This document shows, one piece after another, positions 13,101-28,100 of a stretch of DNA of 64,000 nt. The stretch comes from Plazaster borealis. Lineage: Eukaryota; Echinodermata; Asteroidea; Forcipulatida; Labidiasteridae. The stretch spans positions 186,001 through 250,000 of the forward strand of contig JAJGQC010000556.1 in the NCBI GenBank assembly GCA_021014325.1. Direction: 5' to 3'. Position numbers and translations under genes: made by a program. The notes below the pieces were generated by a model. That model was not told the origin of the DNA and did not search any database. It saw nothing but the letters and a program-made list of their open reading frames with translations. Every line of letters begins with the position of its first letter. The stretch's first letter is position 1.

Positions 13101-16100
13101 GACCACACTAGCTCCACACCACTATCATTATTATTGGGTAAATAGTTACGCCATATCTGTACAGCACCATCATCTGAAAATACAAACACATACACACAAA
13201 TGATCATCTTGTTATCAGCTTCACTAGCTTGTTTCAGATTGACCTGGGCCCAATTTCATAGAGCTGCTTAAGCACAACAAATGTATGCTTACCATAATAA
13301 GGTTACCGGCCAAACTACCATGTCACATGTACAACTTGTGATGGTATCAGCAATAATTTCTGCTTAAGCACCTCCATGAAATTGGGCCCAGGGCCTATAT
13401 CGACAGTTGCTATGTCAAATGATTCAGGGCAAGCTTCTGCGTAATTAACGTAAGAGATGGCAAACACCTATACACAATTTTGAATGAATGTGTTATCGCA
13501 CATTGGTACCAGGGTTGGCTCATCTGGAGAATTTGATACAAAAGCTTGACCCGACCATTTGACATAGCAACCGTCTCTATAGTAGGCCTACTCGACACCT
13601 GCGGTCTTCATCCCTCAATCTTCTGCATCAACCTTCCCCTCCTCCACGGACTTGTTCGTATGGTGGTAGAGCATTCAGCGATGTAGCTCCAACACTTTGG
13701 AACAGCCTGCCACCGATCATCAGGAGTCGTCGACCATCGAGCTGTTCAAGTCTCGCCTTAAGACTCATCTTTTCAAACAGTATTTTAGTATCGTTGTTTT
13801 TAATTTATTTTGTTCAATCCATTTGCTTGTATATAGCGCCTCGAGACAGAGCCGATCTGCAACTGTTTGCGCTTTATAAATGTCTCTTTATTATTATTAT
13901 TAAAGTCTGAAGAATTCAAATTTAAAGGCATCGTACACGTTTGGTAATTGTCAAAGACCAGTTTTCTCATTTGGTGTATCCCAACATATGCATAAAATAA
14001 CAAGCCTGTGAAAATTTGGGCTCAATTGGTCATCGAAAATGATTAAAGAATATACACCACTGTTGTACAAATTTGTGTGCTTTCAGATAGGAATAAATAA
14101 TGATTGAAAGAAGTTTTTATTATTTTAGTGAGAAATGAACTCTTTCTCTTAAACTACGTTACTTCAGAGGAGTCGTTTCTCACAATGTTTTATACTATCA
14201 ACAGCTCTCTGTTGCTTGTTACCAAGTCAGTTTTATGCTAATATATATTTTGAGTAATTACCAAACGTGTACAGTGCCTTTAAGCTGTAAGTTGTGAGTA
14301 AACCATTTGTTTCACGTTTCTAGCAAGAGTAATTTTTTCTCTGCATTTGTTGTTATTTATTGCGCAGTAGAGTATACCTGTATTTATATAGGTATTGCAC
14401 AATATAAATGTCCATTATTCAGGGATGAGATTAGACAGATGTGAAAATTAATGAAAAGTAATTTGCTGGCCTGGGTTCACCACTCATTCTACACCCAGAA
14501 ACACCCAGATGTTTACAATTCAGGACATTTACAGACTCATGGGTTCAGGGGTGAAAATGGATGAATGTGAACATTCCTGAAAACTGGCTTGCGGGCCAGG
14601 GTTCAACACTTATTCTACAACCAGAAACTCCCAGATGTTTACAATTCAGGAGGTTTACAGACTCTGTGCATCACCAGAAATACAAAACTACAAGTTTGGA
14701 CATAATGTGGACAATTCATGACAGCTTTTACTTCTTTCAAGAAGCCTTAAGGTTTGAGAAAATCCTGAAATCAGGAAAAAAAAAACGAGAAATCGCACGT
14801 CTGATTATTATTAATAAGCAAGTCATTGAACCAGACATTACTTTAATCCAACTCACAAATGCCTTATTCAGGCATGATTTTTGGTCCTTTTTTGGTCGAG
14901 TACAAGGGCTGACCTACATGTACACATGGTGTAAGGTTTAATAGACTTTTCAGGTTATTTAATCACAATTTTTCTGATTTTTCCAAGAGCAAAAAAAAGA
15001 AGAAGTGGAAATCAGACTGAAGTAGGAAGAACATCATGCCTGCTTATTACAGACCTATCTGCAGTTCAGTGTTTAGCCGCTAGCAGGGTACCATGGAATC
15101 AGATACTCACCACTACCAGTCATGAGGAGTGAGATGTCGTGAGAGTTGAGTATATCCATTGACGTTAGCTTGGTGTCTTTATGGTTGAGATGTGAGAACG
15201 TATTTACTCGCTCCCCATTCTCCCAGTTCCACACACTATCGATAAACAATTCAATCAGGCCATTAATAAATATTTGTTGCATTTATTCCACAGATGTCAA
15301 CAATTTGCAACGAACAGTTCGCAGCGAAAATAGAGTTGTGACGTTAAATTCGCTTCGCATTCGCATTCGCAGGAAGTATGAACCGGGCTTTACAAAGCAT
15401 TCTTCCCTTACACAGCTAATGCAGAAATTTGGCACTTACATTGTAAGCAGCAAATGGTAACAGTAAGCGCAGAAATCTGCGATAAGCAGAGCCATGACAT
15501 TGGGCCACGGTTGGACCAACATGACAAATTCCACAAACCAGCTAGAAAGGTGAAAAATGGTTGGTACAATGCTAACACTATTTGCCACACACAAAGGTGA
15601 AATTGGTGATTACAGGAGTGTTTCTGTCATTACCATACGCCCTCTTTGTCAGCCACGATGATGTGAGGGCTGAAATGCTGGAAGCGGAGTGCAATAGGAA
15701 TCCCTTGGTTCTTATTGATGAAGATCTGGTCGTCCAGACGACTTGTGGCTGTAGGAAAAGTAGGAGAAAACTACAGTTCAGGCGATTGATCAACATTTAT
15801 GTCAATTCAATTCAATTCAATTACTCCTTATTATATCCCAAAAAAGGGTAATTCAAATGCTCGCATGCAGTAAAAACATTGAAACATTAAAAACGGTTCT
15901 AGGGATATATACAATTACAAAGAAAACTCACTAAAAAGCGATAAGTATATTGACTGGATGATACATATTCCCTGTACACCAAAGTGATATATTATATAAC
16001 ACCCAAGTGGATCCTTGTCATTTGATTGGAAGACTGTAGGTCATGCGGCAATCATTATTCAAACCATCACATGGCCTAACCCATATACCATGCCTTTTGG

Positions 16101-19100
16101 TTAGTCACAGTGCATATGTCCCATCCTTGTTGACTATAAAACGTGTAAGTCTCGCGCGTATTCAAACATTTTTGGACCACTTTGGTCCCACGTACGATGC
16201 TTTAACGCATGAAGGAAACAAACTCACACGCTTTAACGGGTCCCAATGTTCGAATACGCACGAGACTTGCACAGTCTATTGCATGTTAAAACACCCCTTA
16301 TTCTGCCTTTCGATTGGTTTAGAGTGCGTCACATGATATGTCTTATTTTTTACTAGAAACCGCGCGAACGCGACATACACGCAGCTAACAAGGTTTTATT
16401 CCCATAACAACCAATATACTATCCCATAGCAACCAATGTTCTATACCCATAGCAACTAACGTCTAGGCACAATATATGTTTTGCGTGTTATAAAACAAAT
16501 ATTGACGGCTTTTACTTGTGCCATTATACACAGCAGTACACAAGGCCCTTGTAGTGGATGCCAGAATACAATTTTGTAGTTTTTCATTCTTATAGTTTCA
16601 TCCTCCAATCAAATTACAAAGATCTACTTGGATTATAAACCAAATAATGAATGTTTTGCTTTTGTACAATGGAGAGAATATTTTAATTAGTTGAAAGATG
16701 GAATATTTCCAATTCAACTTGACTTCGCTTTTGTTGAACGGAACTAATGAAAATGTTCTCCCCCTTGCACTCATAAACATTAAATACTTGTTCTCATCAT
16801 ACCAAAAAGGGGCCATACTGTTTTGTCCATCCAGCCTCAGTTTGGTAAAATCAATTTAAATGAGAAAAAAACAAGATGTCCCAAAAAACCCAATAAGGCC
16901 AACACCCACACAAGAACAGACTGATAATAGAACAAGCTCCTTACCAGCTCGTTGCAATTGTTCCCTGGCTGCTTTCCTAGCCATCGCGTTGCGTAGAAAT
17001 CGCCATTCCCGCTCCTGATGTAACGTGCTGTATGGGTCCATCTCTTCAGGCGCCTGTTAGACAAGGAGGTGATCGGATGTTGCTGCGTAATTATCAAACT
17101 CGATTTAAAGGTAGGGTCATAGATTGGTAAATACTCCAAAAATGAATGACCATAAAACTTACTTGGTGAGAAGCACAACCGCTGTTGATAGTATAATTTA
17201 TTTTGAGTAAGGATCCCCTTTGAGGTAATATGGTTTTGATAATATTTCACCCACAAACAATTGAATCTGAGAAACGATTCGTGCATGAATCGTTTCTCAG
17301 ATTTCTGTGGGTTGGTGTCAGTTTGCAAAGGCTGCGGCCAGAGTTGCAGTTGGCACCCTGACCTGGGTGAGCCACAACAATGACGTCAAAGCTACTCAAA
17401 CGCACTGGGGTCAGACCTAGCTGGGCTGACCCGGGGAAGCTAATTGAACACACCCTAATAATCTTAGCTCTTTGCGAAATCCAACCCTGGTTAGAAAGCT
17501 AAAGAAGGGTTTATTTTCCATCAAAGGCCTGGGGAAAAATATTGGAGTCTGGTGCTTTACAATTATGCATCAGCGTAAAAGAAAATGTAATTTAATTGAT
17601 AATTATTCCCGATGCAAGAATTATCAGAGCTGCCAACATTTGCATCTTGTAATCAGGGAGATTTTGTACAACAATCAGGGAGATATTTAGAATTGCACTC
17701 AACATAACTAGAGACAAAGTTTCAATAATCAGGGAGATTTTCAAATTTGTTCTTTAGAACAGAGAAAGATTGGTGGATTTTCAGGGAACTTTCTGCATAA
17801 TCAGGGAGAGTTGACAGCTTCGAGAGTACTTCAAACATTCCAAACTTGTGTCAAAGAACTTCCCCCACACCCCACTCTTCTTTTTCATTTCATTTCATTT
17901 ATTCTGGTTATGAAGCCAAGGACTCTCAGACAAGCGAACTTAATCACTGTACCCAAATGGAGAGAAGACAAGGAAGGAAGTTTCAGTTTTACATGTGGGA
18001 GGAAAACCCCAGAGAAATATTCCAGGAAAAACCCACGTAATCAGGTAGAGACTGAAAACCCAATCCACGTAGTGCCCCCGGCATGTTCGAACCGGGGACC
18101 TAGAGGTGGAAGGCAAGGAAAGCTACCACTACGCCAACCCGACCACCTTCCCAATCCCGAGGTGAATTCTGCTACCCGAGCAAATTGCCACCACCTACCC
18201 TCATGACAGACTGAGCAAAATACTTGCAGCACCAATTCGTGAACTTGCTAGAGATGTTGAGTTCCTTGGTGGTGATATTGACTGCATCCGCCTCCCCGTA
18301 TGTCTGTGGTTTGGGAGGAGAATTGGGAAACGAATACAGTTGAATAATAAGAGCGAAACGGCATAAACAGGTCAAAATTACGCACATGAACATAAATGAA
18401 TGAGTGGCTTTCTTGAGTTCACCATAATTTAGTAATATTTGCATCTCTAAGAAACAGATACAATAAACACAATTTGCGACCCAAGTCACGTGACTCATAG
18501 TGGGTATATAATGTAAACAAACCAAGCAAGCAACGCGCAGTGTTCGTGGAAAAGCATTGCTGCTTCCGAGTGCTTCTGCCTTAGGTGCGGAGGAAGCCAT
18601 GCTTGACCACGCACACTGGGTGTAGCTGCCTGGTTTGTTTACATTGTATACCCACTATGAAACACACGACTCTGGTCGCCGATTGTGTCTATTGGAATGT
18701 TCTTTTCTTTAACCCTTTTATTAGAGACCATTCGTTTCTGTATAATCATCACAATATACCAATACATAGCTACTAATGTTGACATTTGTACTTTTTTTCT
18801 TCAGTAAAAATGCCTTTAAAAAACAATATGAAACAGAAAGTCTGATTTGTTTTTGGAATGTAAACAGTATGTCAACATGGGAAACATTGGACAATGGACA
18901 ATGTCAATTCTGGACATGGCTGTCACTATGACCTCTTTGTGTGAATGGAAGCAGGTCAAATCTTGCAGCCATTTGCGGTCGCTATGAGCATTTTGGTTTG
19001 AGTCGCTTGTTGCCACTATGGTCTCCAAAGGGTTAAACTAAATTTGTGGACGCTTTTTTCAAAAGTTTTACTTCTTCTCCCATTTTGATTCAGCACGTCG

Positions 19101-22100
19101 CACTGATGGTCAAAAAGGACTAGTGTCTGAATGCGATGAATCTGGAATCCACTCACAATGCTTGGACCTTTGTCGAATATCTTCCTGGACCTCGAGAAAT
19201 TCTGGGAGTGAGGAAACTGCAAACCGATTGGACCAGGGTTCTGCGGCCTCGCTGGAGGAGGCTGCTCGCCGGCGCGGATGGGCACCGGTTTGACTATCTC
19301 GTTGGGGATATTTAGCGTGGTCGGTGGAGGCGAGTCACTGAAAGGAAAGAGAAGATGGCTGAGTTGAGGACAGCGTTGGAACTGATAACAACTTATAACA
19401 GATTTTTGAAAGTTCTGTGTCAAATATCTCTGCGGATAAGAGGAATTCTTTACCTAAGATTTAAGGGCAAGGCCTTGTCGTTTCTCGTTAAAAGACTGTT
19501 CGGTGCGGACGTTGATGACCTTCTTGTAGAAAACATTCTGAAGGCCTTGTATCAATTCAGTGTGCTTCGGCCAAACTAAAAATAACTTTGGCCCAGAATG
19601 CCCCAGTTTGGAAAAAACCTGGGGAGAACCCTGATATGTAAATTGGCGACTTTGGCTACGGCTACTATATTTCACTGCATGCAACGTGGCGATACAGCTG
19701 TAGCAGTAGCCGTAGCCGCCAATTTGGACACGGCCTTACCTTCAGGTTGATCTGGTTGACAAGTTGCTGGGCGAGTCTCTTGACACAAGGCATTGGATCA
19801 GAAGCCAGAGTCAGCATCGTCTTCCATATCTGCACGTACACATTGCTGTAGCTGGACTTCAGTAGGTTGCTCTGGCTACTCCCCATGGCCCCGCTGGTGT
19901 GCCCTCTAACAAACAGCACTGGGCCGTTGCCTGAGAAGGCGTCCCCACTTCTAGATGATGTGAAGCCGTTAGACCCCGAGGAACCGGAGCTGTTGTTGCC
20001 GGGTGATCTAGACACTTGACCTGAAGTTTTGAGAACCATTTCAAAAGATGTTTTTTGTTCGTTTTAAAAATATATTTAAGTTCATGTGCTCAGCAATCTC
20101 ACATCATTTCATGTTTCTTTGAAAAGAACAATACATGTGCCAGGAAATTGTAAATTGTTTACCCGGTAGATTTGCTATTGATTTTCTTGATTAAACACTC
20201 TTTGTGAGTATAATGGCATCTTTTTAGGCTTTCATGGTAAAAATTAAACACTTCTAATAAGACTGGTGCTGTACTTATCTTAATGGCTTTGTTTATTTTT
20301 TATTTGCACTTGAAACATGGAACATTACTTCGTTTTAATGAAAGCTTGCCATGCAACGGCTTTGGCTAAGGATCTGCTAACCATTAAGAACCCACATGCT
20401 CTTCTGGCATTGGGCGCCAAAATGGCTGCCAAAGCCTCAGCCAGAGCCGGTGTAGAAGCCATGCTTGTGAAACAGCCTCACAGACATGAGGAGGATGCAA
20501 ACAAAAATCTGCTGCTGTAGCATAAATTATGTATGCTTCGGCAGTGTTCAAATCAGCAGCTGTGGTTTGAACACCATGTTAACATGCATTGAAGCATATA
20601 GCACGCCCAACAGCGACAGCCGCCCAACAGCGACAGCCGCAGCTGCCAATAAGCCATGGAATAATGTCTGGTACTTGCTTAGTCACACATTACCACTTCA
20701 ATTTGAATTATTTAGACTATCGAGACAGTTGCTATGTCACATGATTCAGGGCAAGCTTTTGCATAGTTACATAAGAGATGGCGAACACCCATACACAATT
20801 TTGAATGAATGTGAATTGCACAATTCAAATTTTATGCAGTAACTGGTGGCTATAAGCAAGTCATTGCACCAGATGTCATTCAAATCAAACTAGCAATGGC
20901 TTATTTGGACATGGCTTTAAAACAATTTATTCATTTAGCGGTTCATAAAGAGTTTCAGGTGGAAACAGTTCACCTCACGTTGCTTTTTTTTTATATAAAT
21001 GCCGTGCAAACCTCTACGTTGCTGAGAAATTACGAGTGCTTCAACAGCTTTTTCAAAGTTGGCTTTCGCCATACTCCACACAAATACAGCAATCTTACAC
21101 ACAGCAAACTGAATCTATCAAACCGTCCATGTCACATTTGTATTGCTCAATACAACATGTCACAAGAATAGAAGACTTGTGCCATGTCTGAATTAACAGC
21201 TTTAACCACACAACTGTCATGTTTTGAGTGGTGGAGAAACTATGCACATAATTAACTGATTTTCCAATGCTATTGCCACACAATATAAATGGATACATGC
21301 ATAGTGCCTCTTACATACGGAATGATTTTGAATAATTTTAATTTTTTTAAAATTATTTTAAGATAACAGATTCTAGCTGAATTAAAATAGCTATTGACAA
21401 AGAAATTATCAGAATAAATACTCATAATTAAGTTGTGTTTAGATACTAAAAACACTCATTGATCATCATTGCAAACCGTTGTTTAAAGATTTATTTGAAA
21501 TCAACTGCAATAAAACATATTTCAAATTAGTAACAAAAAGTCAAACTTACACACGAATAACAACAACAAATTTGGCCCGACCAAAATAAAACACGAGAAA
21601 GACTTTTTGTACATAGCATAATGCATTGTGCTACACTAAATTACCTGTTAGCTAAATGAAGAGTAGAATTGTGGCAGAAATAACAAAATTGAGAACACTT
21701 TTAAAAAATAACCAGCAAATTTGAAAAAAAGGGATTCAAATGTAAGAAATGAGGTTGAAAGGTGTCAGTCGGAAAAGAAGTCTTTAGAATTATTTCTGCA
21801 TGAGATGTACCATGAGATGAATAACATGAAAGAAAGGTCGTTAACAGTTTGAAGTTTCGGTTTTAGTAGAAAAATTAACACACAGGGCTAGCCTGTGAGT
21901 CACTCACTCCATATATGATACCTTCATAGACTGGTGTGCAGGCTATGTGGACATTCGGCAGAATTTGTGAGGAAAAATTGCATGTGTGTGCGAGCGTATC
22001 TACCTGTTGAAACCGAGGACTTTAACAAAAGGGATACGGGTGTTTGATAGAGTGAGGACGTCCTCGCTTCATTTTCGTTTACCAAACCAAGGGGAAGTCT

Positions 22101-25100
22101 TTAAAAAATAGTCCTAACAATGGGGGAACAAAGAAAAGTCCTTTATTTACGGGATTCACAAAAATGTGTGTGTGAGCGTGTCTATCCATTCAAACCGAGG
22201 ACTTTAACAAAAGGGATCCGGGTGTTTGACAGAGCGAGGACGAGCTCGCTTCGTTTTCGTGTACAAAACCAATGGGGACGTCGCTAAAAAAATATGTCCA
22301 AACAATGGGAGAACAAAGAGAAGTCCTCGGTAAGCGGGATTTACAAACATGTTTGTGTAAGCCAGTGTTTCAAGGAACAAGCAAGGGCTCGATTCCACAA
22401 GGGCTCGATTCCACAATGCACTAAGATTCATCTTAAAATGAGTTGCCAATTTTACCATAGTGATTTGTATCATCACACTTTGACATCACACTTTGCTTAG
22501 CAGTTAAGAATAAGACACCCCCCCCCATCTCAAGAACGATCTGATAGCTCTTTGTGAAATCAACTCCATGTTCTATTTCCGTATCGAAATCCGTTTATGC
22601 TGCTCGCCTCTTTGCAACTGATCATAGAAGTCAATTGTTAGTTTGTGTTAGTATGAGATTCAACATTAGAGAAAGACTACCACAGAAGGCAAAGAACTAC
22701 AAGAGAGAAGTTAGCTACATGTTAGTGGCAGAGTTTTAAAAGGCAGACACTTTCAATTTCGTAAAACATATCACTCATTTAAACCTGAAGATGGCCATTT
22801 TGACCAACTATTTTAGGCATGGTATATCTTTTGTCTGAGAGCCTTTTTCTAAGAGACAGTTGTGGCAATAATTAATCAGAATAAGAAGGTGTCAGTCTCA
22901 GTGTTAACCCTCCTACTCTTAGTACCATTCTTCCAGCGAGTTGACCAACCACTTGAAACCATAAAACTGCACAGGGTGGTGGCACAACTGTGCACAAAGC
23001 TAACTGTGTGATGTATGTACTGGTGTAATGCATTCAGTCAGCACATGATATCATATTGCAGGCTGGCAGAGTTTATCCATCATTCAAAACAATAGTGGGG
23101 GACATTGCATGGTTGGAAATATAGGAGGGTTGACTGTGTAGATGCATTTACCACATGATGTCATTTTGCAGGATGGCATAGTTTATGTATCATTCATAAC
23201 CAGTGGATGACATTGACTGGTCAGACAGTAGGAGGGTTAATCCATGTAAATTTGTTCCTGAAGAAAACAAGATGGTAGCAGTGTGAAAGGTAAGATAATC
23301 TCCAAAAGAGAGTGAACAAGATAATAAACAAAGAAACTTAGGAAAATAAGAAAAGAAATGTACACTTGATCCTTGTTGGTACTGGAAATGCTCCGTTGCA
23401 AAATGATTAGAACAGGGCAAAATTTCATGGCACTGCTTACCGTAAGTGAAAACCGAGGCAAGCAGAAAACTGCCACACTAGGATAAGCATCTTCCACAAA
23501 TTAGCAAAGACATTACGCTCACATACGTGCTTACTTCACATAACTCGCCAAAGTTCTCTCCATGCACAAGCTAACGTATCCAGATCGTTAGCTTGTGCAT
23601 GGAGAAAACACGCCGATTTGCGCTAATTGCTGGCAGATACGCGTGAATTGCAGCCGATACGCAAACAAAACATTTTTTAAAGATCCACTTCACAGAAATC
23701 ATGAATGAAAATGCTTCAAAATGCTCAAAACTGTACAGTTAAAGCTTTTAAAACCAATTAAAACATCAAGTAAAAAACATTCCATGGACCTCATTTCTTT
23801 TCAGCAAGCTTCGCCAAACTCGCAAACAATTTGGGTCCGAATCCCGCCCAGTTCAGAAAAAACTCCGCAGAAATTTAGACCACAGCCTAAAAGCAGGAAA
23901 AGTGACTGTAACAAGACAGTACCAAGATTAGCAATGCCATGAAATTTTGCACAGACGAGAAAAAGAGGTGGACAAGAACAACTCCCAAAACACTGGGCAG
24001 AAAACATAAACGGTATGACTAAAAACTACAACACTGGTCAACCCCCCTCTAGATTCAACCTCCCTCTAGATGGTATGATGGCTGACAATGTTTGCAGGAA
24101 GGTGGGTTTGGAGTGAGAGGAGCATATACCATTGACGGCTTGCTGAAGGTTCCCCATGCTCGTTGAGTGCGGTAGCTGGTGAGAGGTCCGTCGGCTGCTA
24201 GTGTTGGCAGGAGCCTGCTGTAGCGACATTCTCCGATTGGGTACAGCAGGGCCTGGGTTAGCTACATGAACACAGGGACACATGCACACGTTTTATCCGT
24301 CAAACTTATTAAAGTTTACGGTTTTATCTATAGACCTCTTGCATTCTTTTACGCCAAGTATCATAATTTCCTGCGGAGAAGACGCGTTTTATGTGACTTT
24401 CGAAGGTACAAAAAAGTCACTGCGTCTTATCTTCCGGTGCGCCATATCTGATTTCGATTGAGGTCATTGTGATGATTACAATGTGAAATCTTACATTTAC
24501 ACTGCAAAATAGTTCCTTTATTTTGTCCAGGGTAATTCTACATGTCACATTTTTCTTAAAATAAAACCTAAACCGTTCACATTTTTGACGAAACTTACCG
24601 AAGAACGAAGTCACTGGACATGCTGCTGCCCACAATAATAATAACATTACCGTCGCGAATGAGCGACGATCATTGCCGCACACAGTACACAGCTATATCA
24701 CATGAAAGGTACTAGTCTTTATTCAACAAGTCGTTTTTGAATGTTATCGCCAACACAAGGCATACGTTCCTAATGTGAAAGCATTATTCATTGATCTCCA
24801 TTAGTATAATGGAGACAAATGGCATTATTAAGAAAGCGCCTTTATCGTTCGTTGGTTCTTGCATGTATTGTAGTGTTAAAAAAGGCAAGATAGCAAAGAC
24901 TAGCAGCCAATTCATTGGGAACCATTGGGTTCAATATATCTCTAGATGTTAATAATTGTACCGTTTTGTTTTAATCATTTTGTACCAATTTGCTCGTTTC
25001 ACAAATTATCTGTTTAGTGGGCTTTCATAAAAAAAATCACTCTCATAGACAAGAATTATTAAGTAACCAAAAGCAATGTGTGAGAAATCAAAATGATATG

Positions 25101-28100
25101 AATGATATAAAATAGCATGATTGTTAGTGATTCCAGTAAACCATTACATCTCAAACGAAAGAAAATAAAAATAACTGAAATAAAACAATTAAGTTTAAAA
25201 TAAATACAAAATAAAGACATTCTATGAACCAGCAACAGAACCTATCTTGATGCTTATAGAGGGATAACATTTTGAATAATGCAATGGGAATTTTATATAG
25301 AGCCAACAGCTGTGTATGGACAATGCCCTGCGATATGTAACATATAACACACAAAGGAAGTGGGTATGGGCAGGAGCCAGTAGGGGTAACGAGGAGGGAG
25401 TGAAGTGGGTATGGGCAAGGGTTGTAAAGGGGTATGGGCAGGAGCCAGTAGGGGTATGGGGAGGGGTAATGAGGAGGTGTAACGAGGAGGGAGTGAAGTG
25501 GGTATGGGTAAGGGCAGAAAGTGGGTATGGGCAGGGGCCAGGAGCGGTCACTATGAGGGAGTGAAGTGGGTATGGGTAAGGGCAGTAAGTGGGTATGGGC
25601 AGGAGCCAGTAGGGGTATGAGAGGGTAATGAAGAGGTGTAACGAGAAGGGAGTGAAGTGGGTAGCGGTAAGGGCAGAAAGTGGGTATGGGCAGGAGCCAG
25701 GAGGGGTAACGAGGAGGGAGTGAAGTGGGTAGCGGTAAGGGCCGAAAGTGGGTATGGGCAGAGGCCAGGAGGGGTAACAAGGAGGGAGTGAAATGGGTAT
25801 GGGTATGGGCAGAAACTGAGTATGGGCTTGAGACATGAGGATTTATGGGGAGGAGAAAAGGGTAGGGATGAGGTGAGGGAGTGAATTAAGTATGGGTGAG
25901 AGCAGGAAGTGGGTATGGGCAGAAGAGGTGATGAGGAAGAGTGAGAACAGATGTGATAAAGGACAGAAAAGGGAAAGGTGAGGGAGTGGATATGGCAAAA
26001 AAAACACCACGAGTAGGATGAGGAGGAAAAGGAGATGGAGATCTTTTTTACACCAAAGAAAGCAATGATAAAAATAATCTTCAGATAGCCAGGAATCGAT
26101 TTTATCATGGACAAAAAGACCAGGCTGGCTAGTCTTACATCCTCAGGCAAGGTGGTCAAATATTACAGAAAGAAGCACCAGCCTGCCTCACTACATTGTG
26201 TCAATAACTGGTCATCAATTATGATTTTTAGAGATTGTACTTTTGGTTACGCAGTGCCCATGACATCAGCAATAAATGCTAAGTTCCTGCCCATCTTTAG
26301 ATTATTAATATGTATCTAAATAAATGCGTGGAAGCCGAGACACAAGACATTAACACAACACAAATAAGACTTATCAAGCCCTCGGATGAATGGCGTCAGC
26401 CTGACTGCAATTTGCCTTTCTGAGATATGGCGGTGTCACATAACAAGGGCACTATTCGGATTGTGGTAAATCTGTTTATACACACCCAATCCGAACATTT
26501 GGTGCTCGATATGTGGTATGGTGTACCCCGCCTTTATTGTGTCTTCATTGTGTTCTGGGAATCTCATGAATTCTTTAGAGGATTTTAGGAGGGAGGGTAC
26601 TTCTGTACAAGAGGAAAAGAGTGTGTTAAAGTGTAGGAGCATTTGAGGGCACACCCTCTACCACATATCGGGCTTGGTATAAACCTGAACATTGCACTCA
26701 TATAGTATACGACAATATCTCATATGGCATCTGTCCCAAGAAGCACCAGTTGCGCAAAATCAAATATGAAATTTTTCAAGCAGTATTTTTCCTCCTTGTC
26801 ATTGTTACTAAAAAAAGAGAGACACAAATCAAAGCAATGTTTTGAACATCTTAATGACTATCTATCTGATTTAGCTTCTTCTTCCGTCCTAGTTCGTTGG
26901 GTCGCGTTAGCTTTATTTGTTTGTCCTGTTTCATTCCTGTCTGTACGTTCGGTTGTAACTTAATTTCTGTTAAGAAGTCCAGTCTCTTGTTTATTGAAGA
27001 GGGCGCTATACAGGCTGACCATTAATATCTCAGATTTTTAGCGCCCAAAGGGTTATTAATTATTTAGCATCTTTCGTTCACCACAACCCTATAGACACCT
27101 ATTTCTACTCGTGTAAAACAATTCTCATGGACACAAGAATTACAGAAGGCAGTATTTGAACACACTAACGGCACATGTAACTAACTTTTCATTTTTAGTT
27201 TTTAATTAATTATTAAATTTTTAACAGCCTTTTTGCCCATATGCTTTCAATTACTAATAATCATTACGTTACCACCCCTTCATAGCGCCTTCTGTCAACT
27301 TGTTTTTGTTCAAGGCATTGCATGACACAAATCTTATACCATATTGTAGGTTATAATATCTTACTATGAAAAACAAGTTTCAGTCATTGTGACGTCATCA
27401 GGTGTCAAGTTAATTAGTATTAAACACGGAAGCGTTAAAGGGATAGGTATTGGTTTTGGCCCATCACAATGTCAAGGTTGTGTGATAGAAATGGCATCAT
27501 AAAAGTGCCCTAAAGCAATAGTTTCCATTTTCGTTAACTCTTTCACGTCTGGTGGACAATCGATCGCATCATCGGGACTAATTAACAAACTACATTACGC
27601 CACCAAGACATTACTCAATTCTTAATCGTTCGCCTCTTTAAAGCCGAAACCCCAGTATTTGTTCGTAACAAATTCAGTTCTCGTATATATTTATTTTTCT
27701 AGAAGTTCTTTATAAATCTTTGTTCAATTGACCTTCTCTATAATTACTTGTATGTACATTTTGCAATATGGAAATAAATGTTGAGTCGAATGGAATTGAC
27801 AGAAGGTATGTCATCCTGGTAAAAGTATTTCTTGGTACCAGAGTTTCGACTGTGCAAGTCTTTGGATTGGGTCAATAGCAGGAATCGCGTCAAAAAAGAG
27901 TCAAGACCAAGTCAGAGTCACAGTAGATGATGGCTGAGTCTGATTGTATGAGTCTTCAATTGTGTCTCGACTTGGACTCCAACACGAGTCAAAACAAAAA
28001 GGTCTGTCAGATGCACAACATGATCAATCCCATTGAAGAACTTCCCCCAAAGATATGTCAACAACAACAACAACAACAACAGAAAACACAACACAAACAC

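Larger units (their letters stand above)
20021..24129. other. 4.1-kb RPTOR intron
   Basis: No exon was recognised. Contents: a short duplicated CCAACAGCGACAGCCG unit (20607-20638), a 183-bp direct repeat pair (21965-22340), a MITE (22385-22565), a dispersed repeat (22903-23239) and a short perfect hairpin (23558-23604). The open frame at 20317-20520 (67 codons) shows no recognisable features. Confidence 0.7.

Noticed and set aside
19355..19579. 75-codon plus-strand frame ([20 protein letters not shown] and following) opposite an RPTOR intron
   Set aside because: No recognisable domain and no splice or repeat evidence. A minus-strand candidate for the missing linker exon in the same interval also failed on phase and an in-frame stop.
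20317..20520. 67-codon frame starting [20 protein letters not shown]
   Set aside because: Isolated in a 4-kb intron, with no family resemblance and no upstream signals.
25151..26159. Long Tyr/Pro/Leu-rich open frames on the minus strand (about 200 codons each)
   Set aside because: Several frames are open at once through the same minisatellite; the periodic protein comes from the DNA repeat and has no start context or splice support.
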